From the NCBI GenBank assembly GCA_031267455.1, contig JAIRZC010000105.1:1-7423 (forward strand): a DNA stretch of 7,423 nt, read 5' to 3'. Both the position numbers and the translations under genes were made by a program. Below are positions 1 through 7,415 of the stretch, piece after piece (the first letter of the stretch is position 1; each line of letters starts with the position of its first letter). Source of the stretch: Accumulibacter sp. Lineage in GTDB: Bacteria > Pseudomonadota > Gammaproteobacteria > Burkholderiales > Rhodocyclaceae. Below the pieces are notes generated by a model. That model had not been told where the DNA came from and searched no databases. It worked only from the letters and a program-made list of their open reading frames with translations.

Positions 1-3000
1 AGGAACTCAAAAATCTGGCGCCGGGGGAAATCTATGTCTCCGACGTAATCGGCGCCTATGTGCCGTCAAAGATCATTGGGCGCTACACGCCCGCGGCGGT
101 GGAAAAGATTGGAGAGAAGTTCGATCCCGAAAATTCCGCGTACGCCGGAATGGAAAACCCGGTAGGCAAGCGTTTCAAGGGAATCGTGCGTTGGGCAACC
201 CCGGTCGTCGACAAGGGGAAAATCGTCGGTTACGTAACTCTGGCGCTCGACCACGACCACCTTCTGGAATTCTGCGCCCACATCATGCCGACACCGGATC
301 GCTACACGGAAATTCCAGACGCATATGAAGGCAACTATGCCTTCATATGGGATCACAAGGGGCGAAGCATCGTCCACCCGCGTCATTTTTCGATCGTCGG
401 CTACGATCCCGAGACAGGCGACCCGCAGGTTCCGTGGCTCGAAGACCGTATTTACGACGACTGGAAATCCAGTGGCTTGGGCTACACGGAGTTCATCAAA
501 GACGTTCCGACCTTCGCTGAGCAATCCAATGACAAAAAACCCGCGTCGGACCTGACGAAAAAGGGGCTCGTGGGTCTCGATTGTCGGTATTTGAATTTCG
601 CGCCGCAGTGTATTGGCTGGTTCGACCTGACCGAAAAGGGCGGTGCCGGATCCTTCCTGATCTACTGGAGCGGCCTGTGGAAACTCAACACCGCGGCGGC
701 CATCCAGTACTACACCGGCCAATATGGAAAATCGCTGCGCGGCTTCGGGTTTGTCGCGGTTGGCGCGCAAGTCGACGATTTCCACCGTCCCGCGACCGAG
801 ACGAAGGAAAAAATCGCCTCTTACATCGCGTCTACGGACAAGGAATTGAACGACATGGCTACCGACGCCCAGCGTTCGATTCGTCGAAGCCTGATCGATA
901 CGGCCCTGCACCTGAGCCTTTCGACGGGCGCGATGATCGCGCTGGTCATCCTCGTCGCGATCTGGCTGGCGGCGGTGTTCACGCGGAGCATCACCTCGCT
1001 CATCGGCGGGATTACGCGCTTCCGTTCGGGAGAACGCCAGTTCCGCTTCAACGCGGTCGTCAAAGACGAGTTGGGCGCGCTCGCCGACGCTTTCGACGAG
1101 ATGGCGGACAATGTCGTCAACAGCGTCAAGACGCCGCTGACCATCATGGACATGGACAAGAAGATCATCTATGTCAACGAAAGCGCGGAAATGGCGATGG
1201 GCGCCTCGCTCAAAGAACTCGCGGGGCAGTCTTATGATGACCACAGCATTTATCCCAATAATTCCCCCTCATCACCGATCGAGGCCTTCCTGAGCGGGCG
1301 CGACCCTGAAATCGCTTTCTTCGAGCCACTGCAGCGCTATTACCTCGGCAAGGCCGACTACTTCCGCGATATGAAGGGCAAAGCCGTCGGCTACATCGTG
1401 ACGACGAACGACGTGACGGATATCGTCAATGAGCAGAAGAAAGCCGAACAGCAGCACACCCTGCTGAGCACCATATTTGTTTCCTCGCCCGACCTGATTT
1501 GGTACAAGAATGCCGACGGGTATTTCCTCGCGGTCAACCCGCGGTTTGCGCAGATATCGGGGGGGCAGCCCGAAGACCTGCTGATGGCGCGACCGGAAGA
1601 CTTTCTGAGTGAGGAATTCGCCATGATCGACGCCGAATACGACGAAATCGCCACCGAGACGCGCAAACCGACTTATTCGGAACAGGCGCTCACCTTTGCG
1701 GACGGTCACGTCGAGATACAGGACGCTGTCCGCACGCCGATTTTCAAGGATAACGAGTTTCTCGGCATTCTGGGCGTCGCGCGCGACGTTTCCCAACACG
1801 TTGCCGCGGAAAAGATTCTCCGGGAAACGCAGACCGAACTCAAAGAAGCCGTAAACAAGGCAAATGTCGCCAACGAGGCGAAAAGCTCCTTCCTGGCGCA
1901 AATGAGCCACGAGATACGCACACCGATGAACGCAATCATCGGAATGAGCCTGCTTGCCGCGCGCGAATATGGAAAAGCGACGGCACTCGAACACATCGCC
2001 GAGATAAAGCGCGCCGCAACTTATCTGCTTTCGATCATCAACGACATACTCGATTTCTCGAAGATCGAGTCGGGGAGGATGGAGCTCGTCCCGATCGAAT
2101 ACCAGCTTTCCTCAGTGATCAATGATGTCCTCAACATTGTTCAGACGCGCGTCGCTGAAAAACGGCTCGCCTTCATCGCCAAGGTCGACCCGATGCTGCC
2201 GACCGTGGTTTATGGCGACGAAGTGCGCGTCCGCCAGATCATCACGAATCTCCTGACGAACGCGGTGAAGTACACGACCGAAGGTTTCGTCCTCTTCTCG
2301 GTCTCGGCGCTGGAACAGGGTGGGGGCGAATACGTCCATCTTTCCATTTCGATCCAGGACAGTGGGATCGGAATCAAGGACGAAGATATGGACAAGCTTT
2401 TCGCCAGCTTCGTCCAAGTGGACAAAATAAAGAACAAGGGTACCGAAGGCAGCGGGCTGGGCCTCGTCATCGCAAAGAGCTTGTGCGAAGCGATGGGCGG
2501 CGAAATCAGCTTTGAAAGCGAATACGGGAAAGGAAGCACCTTCTTTGTGCGCATCCCACAGAAAGTCGTCGACGCGAGGTGGATCGCGCAGGTGCGCAAG
2601 GCCGACGAAACCCGCGTGCTCCTCTACGAGGTGAAGGACCTCTACGGCGAGAATGTCGTCGATTCACTGGAACGCCTGGGAGTCACGGTCAAATGGGTCA
2701 CTATGCAGTCCGAATTCTACGAGGCGCTCGAGCATGACGATCCCTATTCCCATGTTTTCGTTTTCCACGCGATGCTGGAAAGCGCGGGCAAGACGCTCGA
2801 GAGAATGAACTATCCGGCCAAGTTGATTTCCATCGTCGACTACGGTACGCAGGTTGCGAATCAAAAAGTCTATACGATCCCGCGACCGGTCCAATCGATC
2901 TCGCTGGCCAGTGTGCTGAACGACGAAGAAGCAATCGGTCGCATCGAGGGCGCGGACTATCATATGCATTTCATCGCGCCTGACGCGCACATTCTCATCG

Positions 3001-4004
3001 TCGACGACATCGCGACGAACCTCATGGTCGCCCAAGGCCTTCTGATGCCCTACCGGATGCGAGTGGACACTTGCCAGAGCGGGCGGGAAGCGATCCGCCT
3101 GGTCCAGGAAAATAGCTACGACCTCGTTTTCATGGACCACATGATGCCCGAGATGGACGGCATCGAGGTCACAAACCGCATTCGCGCGCTCGCCGACAGC
3201 CGTTTCGGCGAGATGCCGATCATCGCCTTGACGGCCAACGCAGTTTCAGGAATGAAAGAAATGTTCCTGAGAAGTGGAATGTCCGATTTCCTGACCAAAC
3301 CGATCGATGTCGCGAAGCTCGACGCCATCTTGGGCAAATGGCTCCCCGCGGGCAAAAAGCAGGCTTACGTCGCAGAGGAGGTTCAGGACGAAGCCGGAAA
3401 GGCGGAAACGCCCCAAATCACCGTGGAAGGCCTCGACGTCGAGAAAGGCGTGTCGATGTCCGGCGGTTCGCCAGAAGCCTACCTCAACGTGCTGAAGATC
3501 TATTGCAAGGACGGTCGCGAAAAAATCGTCCAGATACGCGAATCGATCTCCAAAGGAGATATCGCGCTGTTTTCCATATATGTCCATGCCTTGAAGAGCG
3601 CCTCGGCGAGCATCGGCTCGGCGTCGCTTTCGGATCAAGCCAAGGAACTCGAATTCGCCGCGAAGCGGGGCGATACCGACTTTGTAAACGCTTGGGCCGA
3701 GCCTTTCATTGCCACGATGGAACCACTTCTCGACAATATCGAGGCCACGTTGCGGACGCTAGAAAAATCGGCGGCGGAAAAAGGGGCGCCCGCCGATGAA
3801 ACGCTCCTGAAAGACCGTCTGGGAACCTTGAGGAAGGCGCTCAACGAGATGGATATGCCCGTCATCGACGAGATCGTAAACGAATTTTCCACGATGGCGC
3901 TGTCCGGCCCGGTCAAGGACGTTTTCGAAAAGGTCTCCGAACAGATTCTCGTCGGCGAGTATGAAACGGCGGTCCAACTCCTGGATGAGATGCCGTTGCC
4001 GTAG
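1..4004 (+). CDS. Hybrid sensor histidine kinase (Cache-HAMP-PAS-PAS-HisKA-HATPase-pseudoREC-REC-Hpt), 5' partial
   Basis: Membrane-bound sensor that autophosphorylates on His and relays phosphate His to Asp to His within one chain, normally on to a separate response regulator. The reading frame is open from base 3, so the gene begins upstream of the window; the GTG at 60 has no Shine-Dalgarno sequence and lies inside the sensor domain. There are 1333 visible residues. Numbering from codon 60: Cache-type periplasmic domain to about 280; membrane helix 285-307; HAMP about 308-358; PAS about 358-455 and 464-590; HisKA with SHEIRTP, phospho-His H617; HATPase with N-box N730/N734, DSGIGI from D767 and GSGLGL near 797; degenerate receiver about 845-960; receiver about 978-1095 with acidic pair D982/D983, phospho-Asp D1026, T1058 and K1080; Hpt with HALKSAS, H1176; helical tail about 1235-1314. 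All catalytic residues of HisKA, HATPase, second receiver and Hpt are present. An N-terminal membrane helix is expected outside the window. The ligand cannot be told from sequence. Domain assignment is confident. Confidence 0.95.
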   Translation, partial: ELKNLAPGEIYVSDVIGAYVPSKIIGRYTPAAVEKIGEKFDPENSAYAGMENPVGKRFKGIVRWATPVVDKGKIVGYVTLALDHDHLLEFCAHIMPTPDRYTEIPDAYEGNYAFIWDHKGRSIVHPRHFSIVGYDPETGDPQVPWLEDRIYDDWKSSGLGYTEFIKDVPTFAEQSNDKKPASDLTKKGLVGLDCRYLNFAPQCIGWFDLTEKGGAGSFLIYWSGLWKLNTAAAIQYYTGQYGKSLRGFGFVAVGAQVDDFHRPATETKEKIASYIASTDKELNDMATDAQRSIRRSLIDTALHLSLSTGAMIALVILVAIWLAAVFTRSITSLIGGITRFRSGERQFRFNAVVKDELGALADAFDEMADNVVNSVKTPLTIMDMDKKIIYVNESAEMAMGASLKELAGQSYDDHSIYPNNSPSSPIEAFLSGRDPEIAFFEPLQRYYLGKADYFRDMKGKAVGYIVTTNDVTDIVNEQKKAEQQHTLLSTIFVSSPDLIWYKNADGYFLAVNPRFAQISGGQPEDLLMARPEDFLSEEFAMIDAEYDEIATETRKPTYSEQALTFADGHVEIQDAVRTPIFKDNEFLGILGVARDVSQHVAAEKILRETQTELKEAVNKANVANEAKSSFLAQMSHEIRTPMNAIIGMSLLAAREYGKATALEHIAEIKRAATYLLSIINDILDFSKIESGRMELVPIEYQLSSVINDVLNIVQTRVAEKRLAFIAKVDPMLPTVVYGDEVRVRQIITNLLTNAVKYTTEGFVLFSVSALEQGGGEYVHLSISIQDSGIGIKDEDMDKLFASFVQVDKIKNKGTEGSGLGLVIAKSLCEAMGGEISFESEYGKGSTFFVRIPQKVVDARWIAQVRKADETRVLLYEVKDLYGENVVDSLERLGVTVKWVTMQSEFYEALEHDDPYSHVFVFHAMLESAGKTLERMNYPAKLISIVDYGTQVANQKVYTIPRPVQSISLASVLNDEEAIGRIEGADYHMHFIAPDAHILIVDDIATNLMVAQGLLMPYRMRVDTCQSGREAIRLVQENSYDLVFMDHMMPEMDGIEVTNRIRALADSRFGEMPIIALTANAVSGMKEMFLRSGMSDFLTKPIDVAKLDAILGKWLPAGKKQAYVAEEVQDEAGKAETPQITVEGLDVEKGVSMSGGSPEAYLNVLKIYCKDGREKIVQIRESISKGDIALFSIYVHALKSASASIGSASLSDQAKELEFAAKRGDTDFVNAWAEPFIATMEPLLDNIEATLRTLEKSAAEKGAPADETLLKDRLGTLRKALNEMDMPVIDEIVNEFSTMALSGPVKDVFEKVSEQILVGEYETAVQLLDEMPLP

Positions 4005-4059
4005 GAGGTGGAAGAGACGCTGGAACCGCGAAGCTTCCGGCGATTGATCCAGGATGGAG

Positions 4060-4908
4060 TCAAGCTTGGGATGGCCTGACCCGGTTTCCCGTCATCGCCA
4101 GAAAAGCGTCCTCGAGGTTGACGCGGCGCACGCTGAATTCGCCGCACTGGCGCCGGATGAATTCGTCGACACCGTCGCGTCCGGTGAAATATGCGCTTCG
4201 TAGCTCGGCGTCGTGGTAAAAATCGATGGCCCACCGACCGATGCCGTCCATGATCTCAGAAGGCGTCCCGACCGCCGCGAGTTTTCCACAGTGGATGAAA
4301 GCAACGCGGTCGGCAAGAAATTCCGCCTCCTCAATGTAATGTGTCGTCATGAATACGGTGATACCGTCTTGGCGGATTTTTTTTATCAGCCCCCAGATGC
4401 GCCGCCGGATATCCGGGTCGAGTCCGGCAGTCGGCTCGTCGAGAAAAAGAACGCGAGGTCGGTGCATCAGCGCCCGCGCGATCATCAGGCGACGTTTCAG
4501 CCCACCAGAAAGCGTGTTGACGGGCGCGTTCGCGCGATCGGCCATGTCGACCCGAGCCAAAAGAGCGTTGCTTGCCGCTGCGCGTTCATCGCGCGAAAGG
4601 CCGTAAAGCCGACCGTGAACATCCATGTTTTCGGCGACGGTCAAATCGCCATCGAGGTTGATGTGCTGCGCGGCGAGTCCGCAGAGGCGCTTAGCCTCGA
4701 GCGGGTTTTCCGCGATGTCGATGGAATCGATCCTGGCGCTCCCGGACGTCGGCGTGCCTAAGCCGTTCAGGATGCGGATCGTCGTCGTTTTCCCCGCGCC
4801 GTTCGGGCCGAGAAAGGCGAAAAACTCGCCTTTCTCCACCGACAGGGAAAGTCCGTCGAGCGCCGCGATGCCGCCATAGACCTTGACGAGATTCTCGATT
4901 CGTATCAT
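4060..4908 (-). CDS. ABC-2 type transporter ATP-binding protein (DrrA/NodI/CcmA-like)
   Basis: Cytoplasmic nucleotide-binding subunit that would power export through an ABC-2 type membrane permease. The 282-residue protein has Walker A GPNGAGKTT (34-42, K40), Q-loop Q81, signature LSGGL (133-137), Walker B ending LFLDEP with catalytic E158, D-loop GLD, and H-loop H190. The C-terminal tail ending in VNLEDAFLAMTGN is typical of drug, lipo-oligosaccharide and Nod-factor exporter ATPases, so the protein looks intact. The ATG at 4908 is the only reasonable start: an in-frame stop lies four codons upstream. No strong Shine-Dalgarno sequence precedes it, which suggests modest translation or coupling to the upstream lipoprotein gene 81 bases away. 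Its 3' end converges on the histidine kinase with a 55-base gap. No permease gene is adjacent on either side, so the partner must be encoded elsewhere. The substrate cannot be predicted. Confidence 0.93.
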   Translation of the reverse strand: MIRIENLVKVYGGIAALDGLSLSVEKGEFFAFLGPNGAGKTTTIRILNGLGTPTSGSARIDSIDIAENPLEAKRLCGLAAQHINLDGDLTVAENMDVHGRLYGLSRDERAAASNALLARVDMADRANAPVNTLSGGLKRRLMIARALMHRPRVLFLDEPTAGLDPDIRRRIWGLIKKIRQDGITVFMTTHYIEEAEFLADRVAFIHCGKLAAVGTPSEIMDGIGRWAIDFYHDAELRSAYFTGRDGVDEFIRRQCGEFSVRRVNLEDAFLAMTGNRVRPSQA

Positions 4909-4952
4909 CTTTTGCGAAGGTCATTTCAGTCGGCGCGCCGCTCATACCGGCG

Positions 4953-4971
4953 TCTTCCGCGTTCCGGAAGA
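4953..4971. repeat. Short perfect hairpin between the lipoprotein and ABC ATPase genes
   Basis: TCTTCCG and CGGAAGA form a perfect 7-pair stem around a 5-base loop. It starts 18 bases after the lipoprotein stop codon. On the minus strand no T-run follows it, so it does not meet the form of an intrinsic terminator; it may instead be an mRNA-stabilising or processing stem between two co-transcribed genes, or lower read-through into the ATPase gene. Confidence 0.4.
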
Positions 4972-4989
4972 TTTAATACCCCTGAAGCA

Positions 4990-5505
4990 TTATCCGGAGC
5001 ACGCCGTCTTGCCCCCAATCCGGAGACACTGCTGCACACATTCCACTTCGGTAATTTTCGCGGACTTGGCGCTCGCCTTGCGAGCGTTTTCCAAAGGGAA
5101 GGTGAAATTGACCGTTCCATCGCTTTTTGCCTCGTAACGGCCGAAAACTATGCGATCGAAGGTCGATAGTTTCAAGGGGTTCGCCTTTGCGTCGTATACC
5201 GCGAAATGGATACTCAAGGGCCGGCAACTGTTGGTATAGGTAAAACTCCCCTTCATCGTCATCCTGTCCCGATAATTGATATCCCTGCCGCTATCCGGGG
5301 TGATCGTGAGACGGAATCGGAAGCCCCGGGGGACGCCTTTGGCCCTGCCGACTTCTATTGCGTCCAGCGAACTTTCCTGAGGCGTTGCCGACGGAGCGCC
5401 CGCTACGTCTTTCAATGCCTTGTCGATGGCCTCCAGTTCTGCGCAGCCCGTAAAAAGGAAGATGAGAAGTGGAATGACCCTCCGCATAAGTTGACCCTTT
5501 ACCAT
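4990..5505 (-). CDS. Small putative outer-membrane lipoprotein of unknown family
   Basis: I do not recognise a family. The 171-residue product starts with a short basic stretch (MVKGQLMRR), a hydrophobic core (VIPLLIFLF) and a lipobox-like FTGC, giving lipidation at C21 by signal peptidase II logic. Residue +2 is Ala, not Asp, which favours the outer membrane in Gram-negatives. After the cysteine comes a short likely helix and a Ser/Pro/Ala-rich linker, then a domain of alternating hydrophobic residues that looks beta-rich (about 50-150). The mature part has four more cysteines (in NSCRP, VECVQQC and TACSG), enough for two disulfides. The start at 5505 is chosen because a GAGGAGGT sequence sits 6 bases before it; the longer TTG-initiated reading from 5526 would run through that ribosome-binding site. 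An internal ATG six codons later is the alternative. It is the gene directly upstream of the ABC ATPase, same strand, possibly co-transcribed. Coding call is good; function unknown. Confidence 0.75.
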   Translation of the reverse strand: MVKGQLMRRVIPLLIFLFTGCAELEAIDKALKDVAGAPSATPQESSLDAIEVGRAKGVPRGFRFRLTITPDSGRDINYRDRMTMKGSFTYTNSCRPLSIHFAVYDAKANPLKLSTFDRIVFGRYEAKSDGTVNFTFPLENARKASAKSAKITEVECVQQCLRIGGKTACSG

Positions 5506-5511
5506 AAAGAA

Positions 5512-5519
5512 ACCTCCTC
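5512..5519 (-). promoter_or_regulatory. Strong Shine-Dalgarno sequence for the lipoprotein gene
   Basis: On the minus strand the bases read GAGGAGGT, followed by TTCTTT and the ATG at 5505-5503. It is a near-perfect match to the anti-Shine-Dalgarno sequence at good spacing, and it decides the start codon against the TTG at 5526. Confidence 0.8.
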
Positions 5520-5521
5520 GC

Positions 5522-5534
5522 CACAAAAATTGTG
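5522..5534 (-). repeat. Short inverted repeat upstream of the lipoprotein ribosome-binding site
   Basis: CACAA and TTGTG are perfect complements around a 3-base centre, reading CACAATTTTTGTG on the minus strand. It ends 2 bases before the GAGGAGGT ribosome-binding sequence. It could be an operator or a small leader hairpin, or chance in an A/T-rich patch. No convincing -35/-10 pair was found in the 5535-5616 stretch that must hold any promoter for this gene. Confidence 0.3.
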
Positions 5535-5616
5535 ATTGTTGTTAAGGCAAGCGGAGAGAAAGCCTATTCAGGGCCCACCCGCCTCACTGTCGTGAGTCTA
5601 GCAGACTTCGGCGCGC

Positions 5617-5643
5617 AAAAAACCAGGGGGTTACGTTCCCCGG
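5617..5643 (-). terminator. Rho-independent terminator of the metY operon
   Basis: On the minus strand, 15 bases after the metY stop codon, CCGGGG (5643-5638) can pair with CCCTGG (5628-5623) across a 9-base loop. The six-pair stem includes one G-U pair and is followed at once by six T residues (5622-5617). Position, GC-rich stem and T-run fit an intrinsic terminator that separates metY from the lipoprotein gene. The stem is short, so efficiency is uncertain. Confidence 0.65.
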
Positions 5644-5658
5644 AAAGTGGTATCGCGC

Positions 5659-6939
5659 TCAAGTTTTCGACAGGGCGCGGTCGATGTCCCAGAGAATGTC
5701 GTCGAGCGTCTCCAAACCGACCGAGAGGCGGATTAGGTCGGGCGGAACGCCGGCGGCGATTTGCTGCTCCTCGTTCATTTGACGGTGCGTCGTCGAGGCG
5801 GGATGGATGACGAGCGTCTTCGCGTCGCCGATATTGGCGAGGTGGGAAAGAAACTCGACATTCTCGATGAATTTCTGGCCCGCCTGCGCCCCGCCGCGGA
5901 TTCCAAAAGAGAGTACTGCGCCACTTCCGAGCGGGAGGTATTTTTGCGCAAGCGCGTGATATTTGCTCGACGGAAGCGCCGGATAATTGACCCACGCGAC
6001 CTTCGGATGCGATTCGAGGAAGCGCGCGACGGAAAGCGCGTTCGAACAGTGCCGTTCCATTCGCAGTGATAGCGTCTCGATTCCCTGCAGGAGCAAAAAG
6101 GCGTTGAAGGGCGAAAGCGATGGCCCAAAAGTCCTCAAGATTTCCATGCGGCATTTCGTGATGAAACCGAAGTCGCCGAAGGTTTCGTAAAAGCGGACAT
6201 CGTGGTAACCAATCGACGGCTCGGTCATGCACGGAAAGTTTCCATTATCCCAGGGAAATTTCCCGGATTCGACGAGGATTCCGCCCATCGTCGTCCCATG
6301 CCCACCGAGGAATTTCGTCGCCGAGTGCAAGACGACAGATGCGCCCCATTCAAAGGGGCGGCAGAGCCAGGGAGACGCGAAAGTGTTATCGACGAAGAGC
6401 GGAATCCCCGCAGCTTCGGAAATCTTCGCGACACGTTCGATATCGAGCACATTGAGCGATGGGTTGCCGAGCGTTTCGGCATAAAGCGCCTTCGTCTTGG
6501 GTGTAATCGCGCGCGCGAAGTTTTCCGGGTCGTCCGAATCGACGAAGCGCGTATGGATACCAAGCTTGCGGAAATTGACGTCGAACTGTGAATACGTCCC
6601 ACCGTAGAGCGTGCGTGCCGCAACGATCTCATCGCCGGCTGCGAGGATATTGAAGAGGGCGACCATCTGCGCGGCAAGGCCGCTCGAAACGGCGAGCGCC
6701 GCGCGTCCACCTTCGAGCGCGGCGACGCGCTCTTCGAGGACGGCAACTGTCGGATTGGAAAGGCGCGAATAGACATTGCCAAAGGTTTGGAGGTTGAAAA
6801 GGCTTGCGGCATGTTCCGGCGTATCGAAAACGTAGGAGGTCGTCTGATAGATCGGAACGGCGCGGCTGCCTGTGGCGGCGTCCGGGATTTGTCCTGCGTG
6901 AAGGCTCAAGGTATCGAATCCGTATTTGTGGTCGGGCAT
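5659..6939 (-). CDS. metY: O-acetylhomoserine aminocarboxypropyltransferase (O-acetylhomoserine sulfhydrylase)
   Basis: Cytoplasmic PLP enzyme that makes homocysteine and acetate from O-acetyl-L-homoserine and sulfide, the direct sulfhydrylation route to methionine. The 426-residue length matches the MetY branch of the Cys/Met metabolism PLP family rather than the shorter (about 380-400) MetB/MetC branch. Visible family residues are Y57 and R59 in YSRLSNPT (PLP phosphate contacts from the neighbouring subunit), SSGLAAQ at 85-91, Y112 in TLYGGTY (ring stacking), D184 in FVDNTFASPW (PLP nitrogen), the Schiff-base lysine K209 in SATKFLGGHG, and R404 in IRLSVG (substrate carboxylate). The MetY-type insertion after the lysine (PWDNGNFPCMTEPSIGYHDV) is present. 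The ATG at 6939 is chosen because it begins the family N-terminus (KYGFDTLSLHAG) and has AAAGGA just upstream; the frame stays open a further 36 codons into the preceding gene, but that part has no family resemblance. It is second in an operon with the CoA-binding protein gene and is followed by a terminator. Confidence 0.95.
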   Translation of the reverse strand: MPDHKYGFDTLSLHAGQIPDAATGSRAVPIYQTTSYVFDTPEHAASLFNLQTFGNVYSRLSNPTVAVLEERVAALEGGRAALAVSSGLAAQMVALFNILAAGDEIVAARTLYGGTYSQFDVNFRKLGIHTRFVDSDDPENFARAITPKTKALYAETLGNPSLNVLDIERVAKISEAAGIPLFVDNTFASPWLCRPFEWGASVVLHSATKFLGGHGTTMGGILVESGKFPWDNGNFPCMTEPSIGYHDVRFYETFGDFGFITKCRMEILRTFGPSLSPFNAFLLLQGIETLSLRMERHCSNALSVARFLESHPKVAWVNYPALPSSKYHALAQKYLPLGSGAVLSFGIRGGAQAGQKFIENVEFLSHLANIGDAKTLVIHPASTTHRQMNEEQQIAAGVPPDLIRLSVGLETLDDILWDIDRALSKT

Positions 6940-6953
6940 GGCAATTCCTTTCA
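6940..6953 (-). promoter_or_regulatory. metY ribosome-binding site overlapping the upstream stop codon
   Basis: The minus strand reads TGAAAGGAATTGC before the metY ATG. The TGA of the CoA-binding gene runs directly into AAAGGA, so a ribosome finishing the first gene sits on the metY initiation region. This supports coupled translation and the chosen metY start. Confidence 0.65.
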
Positions 6954-7415
6954 AAGCGCGAGCGCTCGGCGCGACGAGATGACGCCTGTATTCACGCCCA
7001 TCCAGTTGAGTCCGCCGAACAGGCGACCGTATTCGATTTTGACGCAACGGCCCATGACAACTTCAAGCCCGGCGTCCTCGGCAATTTTTTTCGCTTCCTC
7101 GTTGATGACGCCGATTTGCATCCAGAGCGCTTTCGCGCCGATCGCGACTGCATCACGCGCGATTGGAGCGCACTCTCCGGATTTTCGGAAAACGTCGACA
7201 AGATCGACTGGGAAAGGAATGGACCGAAGATCGGGATAGGATTTTTCGCCAAGGATTTCTGGATACTTCGGGGTAACGGGGACGATGCGGTAGCCATGCT
7301 CTTGCATGTATTTTGCGGCAAAAAAACTGGGGCGGTACCAATCGGCCGAAAGGCCGACGACAGCCAGTGTATGCGCGCCGCGCAGAATGCGGCGCAGGGT
7401 GAAAATGTCACTCAT
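6951..7415 (-). CDS. CoA-binding domain protein (YccU-like, Rossmann fold)
   Basis: A 154-residue single-domain protein of the CoA_binding_2 family, related to the CoA-binding domain of succinyl-CoA synthetase alpha. It opens with a short helix and then the Rossmann strand-turn LAVVGLS (17-23), the RPS segment (28-30), GYRIVPVTPKY (41-51), VDVFRKS (73-79), the ALWMQIGVINEEA stretch (96-108) and VVMGRCVKIE (119-128). Family members bind CoA; their cellular role is not established. The stop codon overlaps the AAAGGA ribosome-binding sequence of metY, whose ATG is 11 bases downstream, so the two genes are almost surely co-transcribed and this one may be translationally coupled to metY. The pairing of this family with metY recurs in proteobacteria, to my recollection. 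The ATG at 7415 is the likely start, but only 8 bases lie before the window edge, so the promoter and ribosome-binding site are out of view and a longer start cannot be excluded. Confidence 0.88.
   Translation of the reverse strand: MSDIFTLRRILRGAHTLAVVGLSADWYRPSFFAAKYMQEHGYRIVPVTPKYPEILGEKSYPDLRSIPFPVDLVDVFRKSGECAPIARDAVAIGAKALWMQIGVINEEAKKIAEDAGLEVVMGRCVKIEYGRLFGGLNWMGVNTGVISSRRALAL

Noticed and set aside
60..62. GTG at 60 as the start of the histidine kinase.
   Set aside because: The frame is open back to base 3, the preceding codons continue the sensor domain, no ribosome-binding sequence is present, and a membrane helix is missing from the N-terminus. The true start is outside the window.
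66..1244. A 392-codon open frame on the minus strand opposite the kinase sensor region.
   Set aside because: It lies wholly antisense to well-supported Cache, HAMP and PAS coding sequence, its translation is rich in Arg, Asp, His and Val as expected of a shadow frame in GC-rich DNA, and it has no recognisable domain.
4031..4068. Two AAGCTT sites and a weak TTGA/TCAA plus CCA/TGG stem as a terminator between the converging kinase and ABC genes.
   Set aside because: The pairs are interrupted and short, no T-run follows on either strand, and part lies inside the ABC coding end. No convincing terminator is visible in this junction.
4213..4761. A 182-codon plus-strand frame opposite the ABC ATPase.
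   Set aside because: It is antisense to an ATPase with every catalytic motif intact and has no domain resemblance.
5506..5526. A TTG start at 5526 for the lipoprotein.
   Set aside because: The extra codons are the ribosome-binding sequence itself, and the resulting N-terminus would weaken the signal peptide form.
5583..5596. A CTCAC/GTGAG stem with a 4-base loop in the metY-lipoprotein gap.
   Set aside because: Only five pairs, no T-run and no promoter-like boxes around it; too small to call an operator or terminator.
5564..6232. A 222-codon minus-strand frame overlapping metY in another frame.
   Set aside because: It is a shadow of metY, Arg/Pro-rich, with no ribosome-binding site, and it would run through the terminator.
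6940..7047. A 36-residue N-terminal extension of MetY.
   Set aside because: It lies inside the CoA-binding gene in another frame, is basic and unlike MetY, and the ATG at 6939 has its own ribosome-binding sequence and the family N-terminus.
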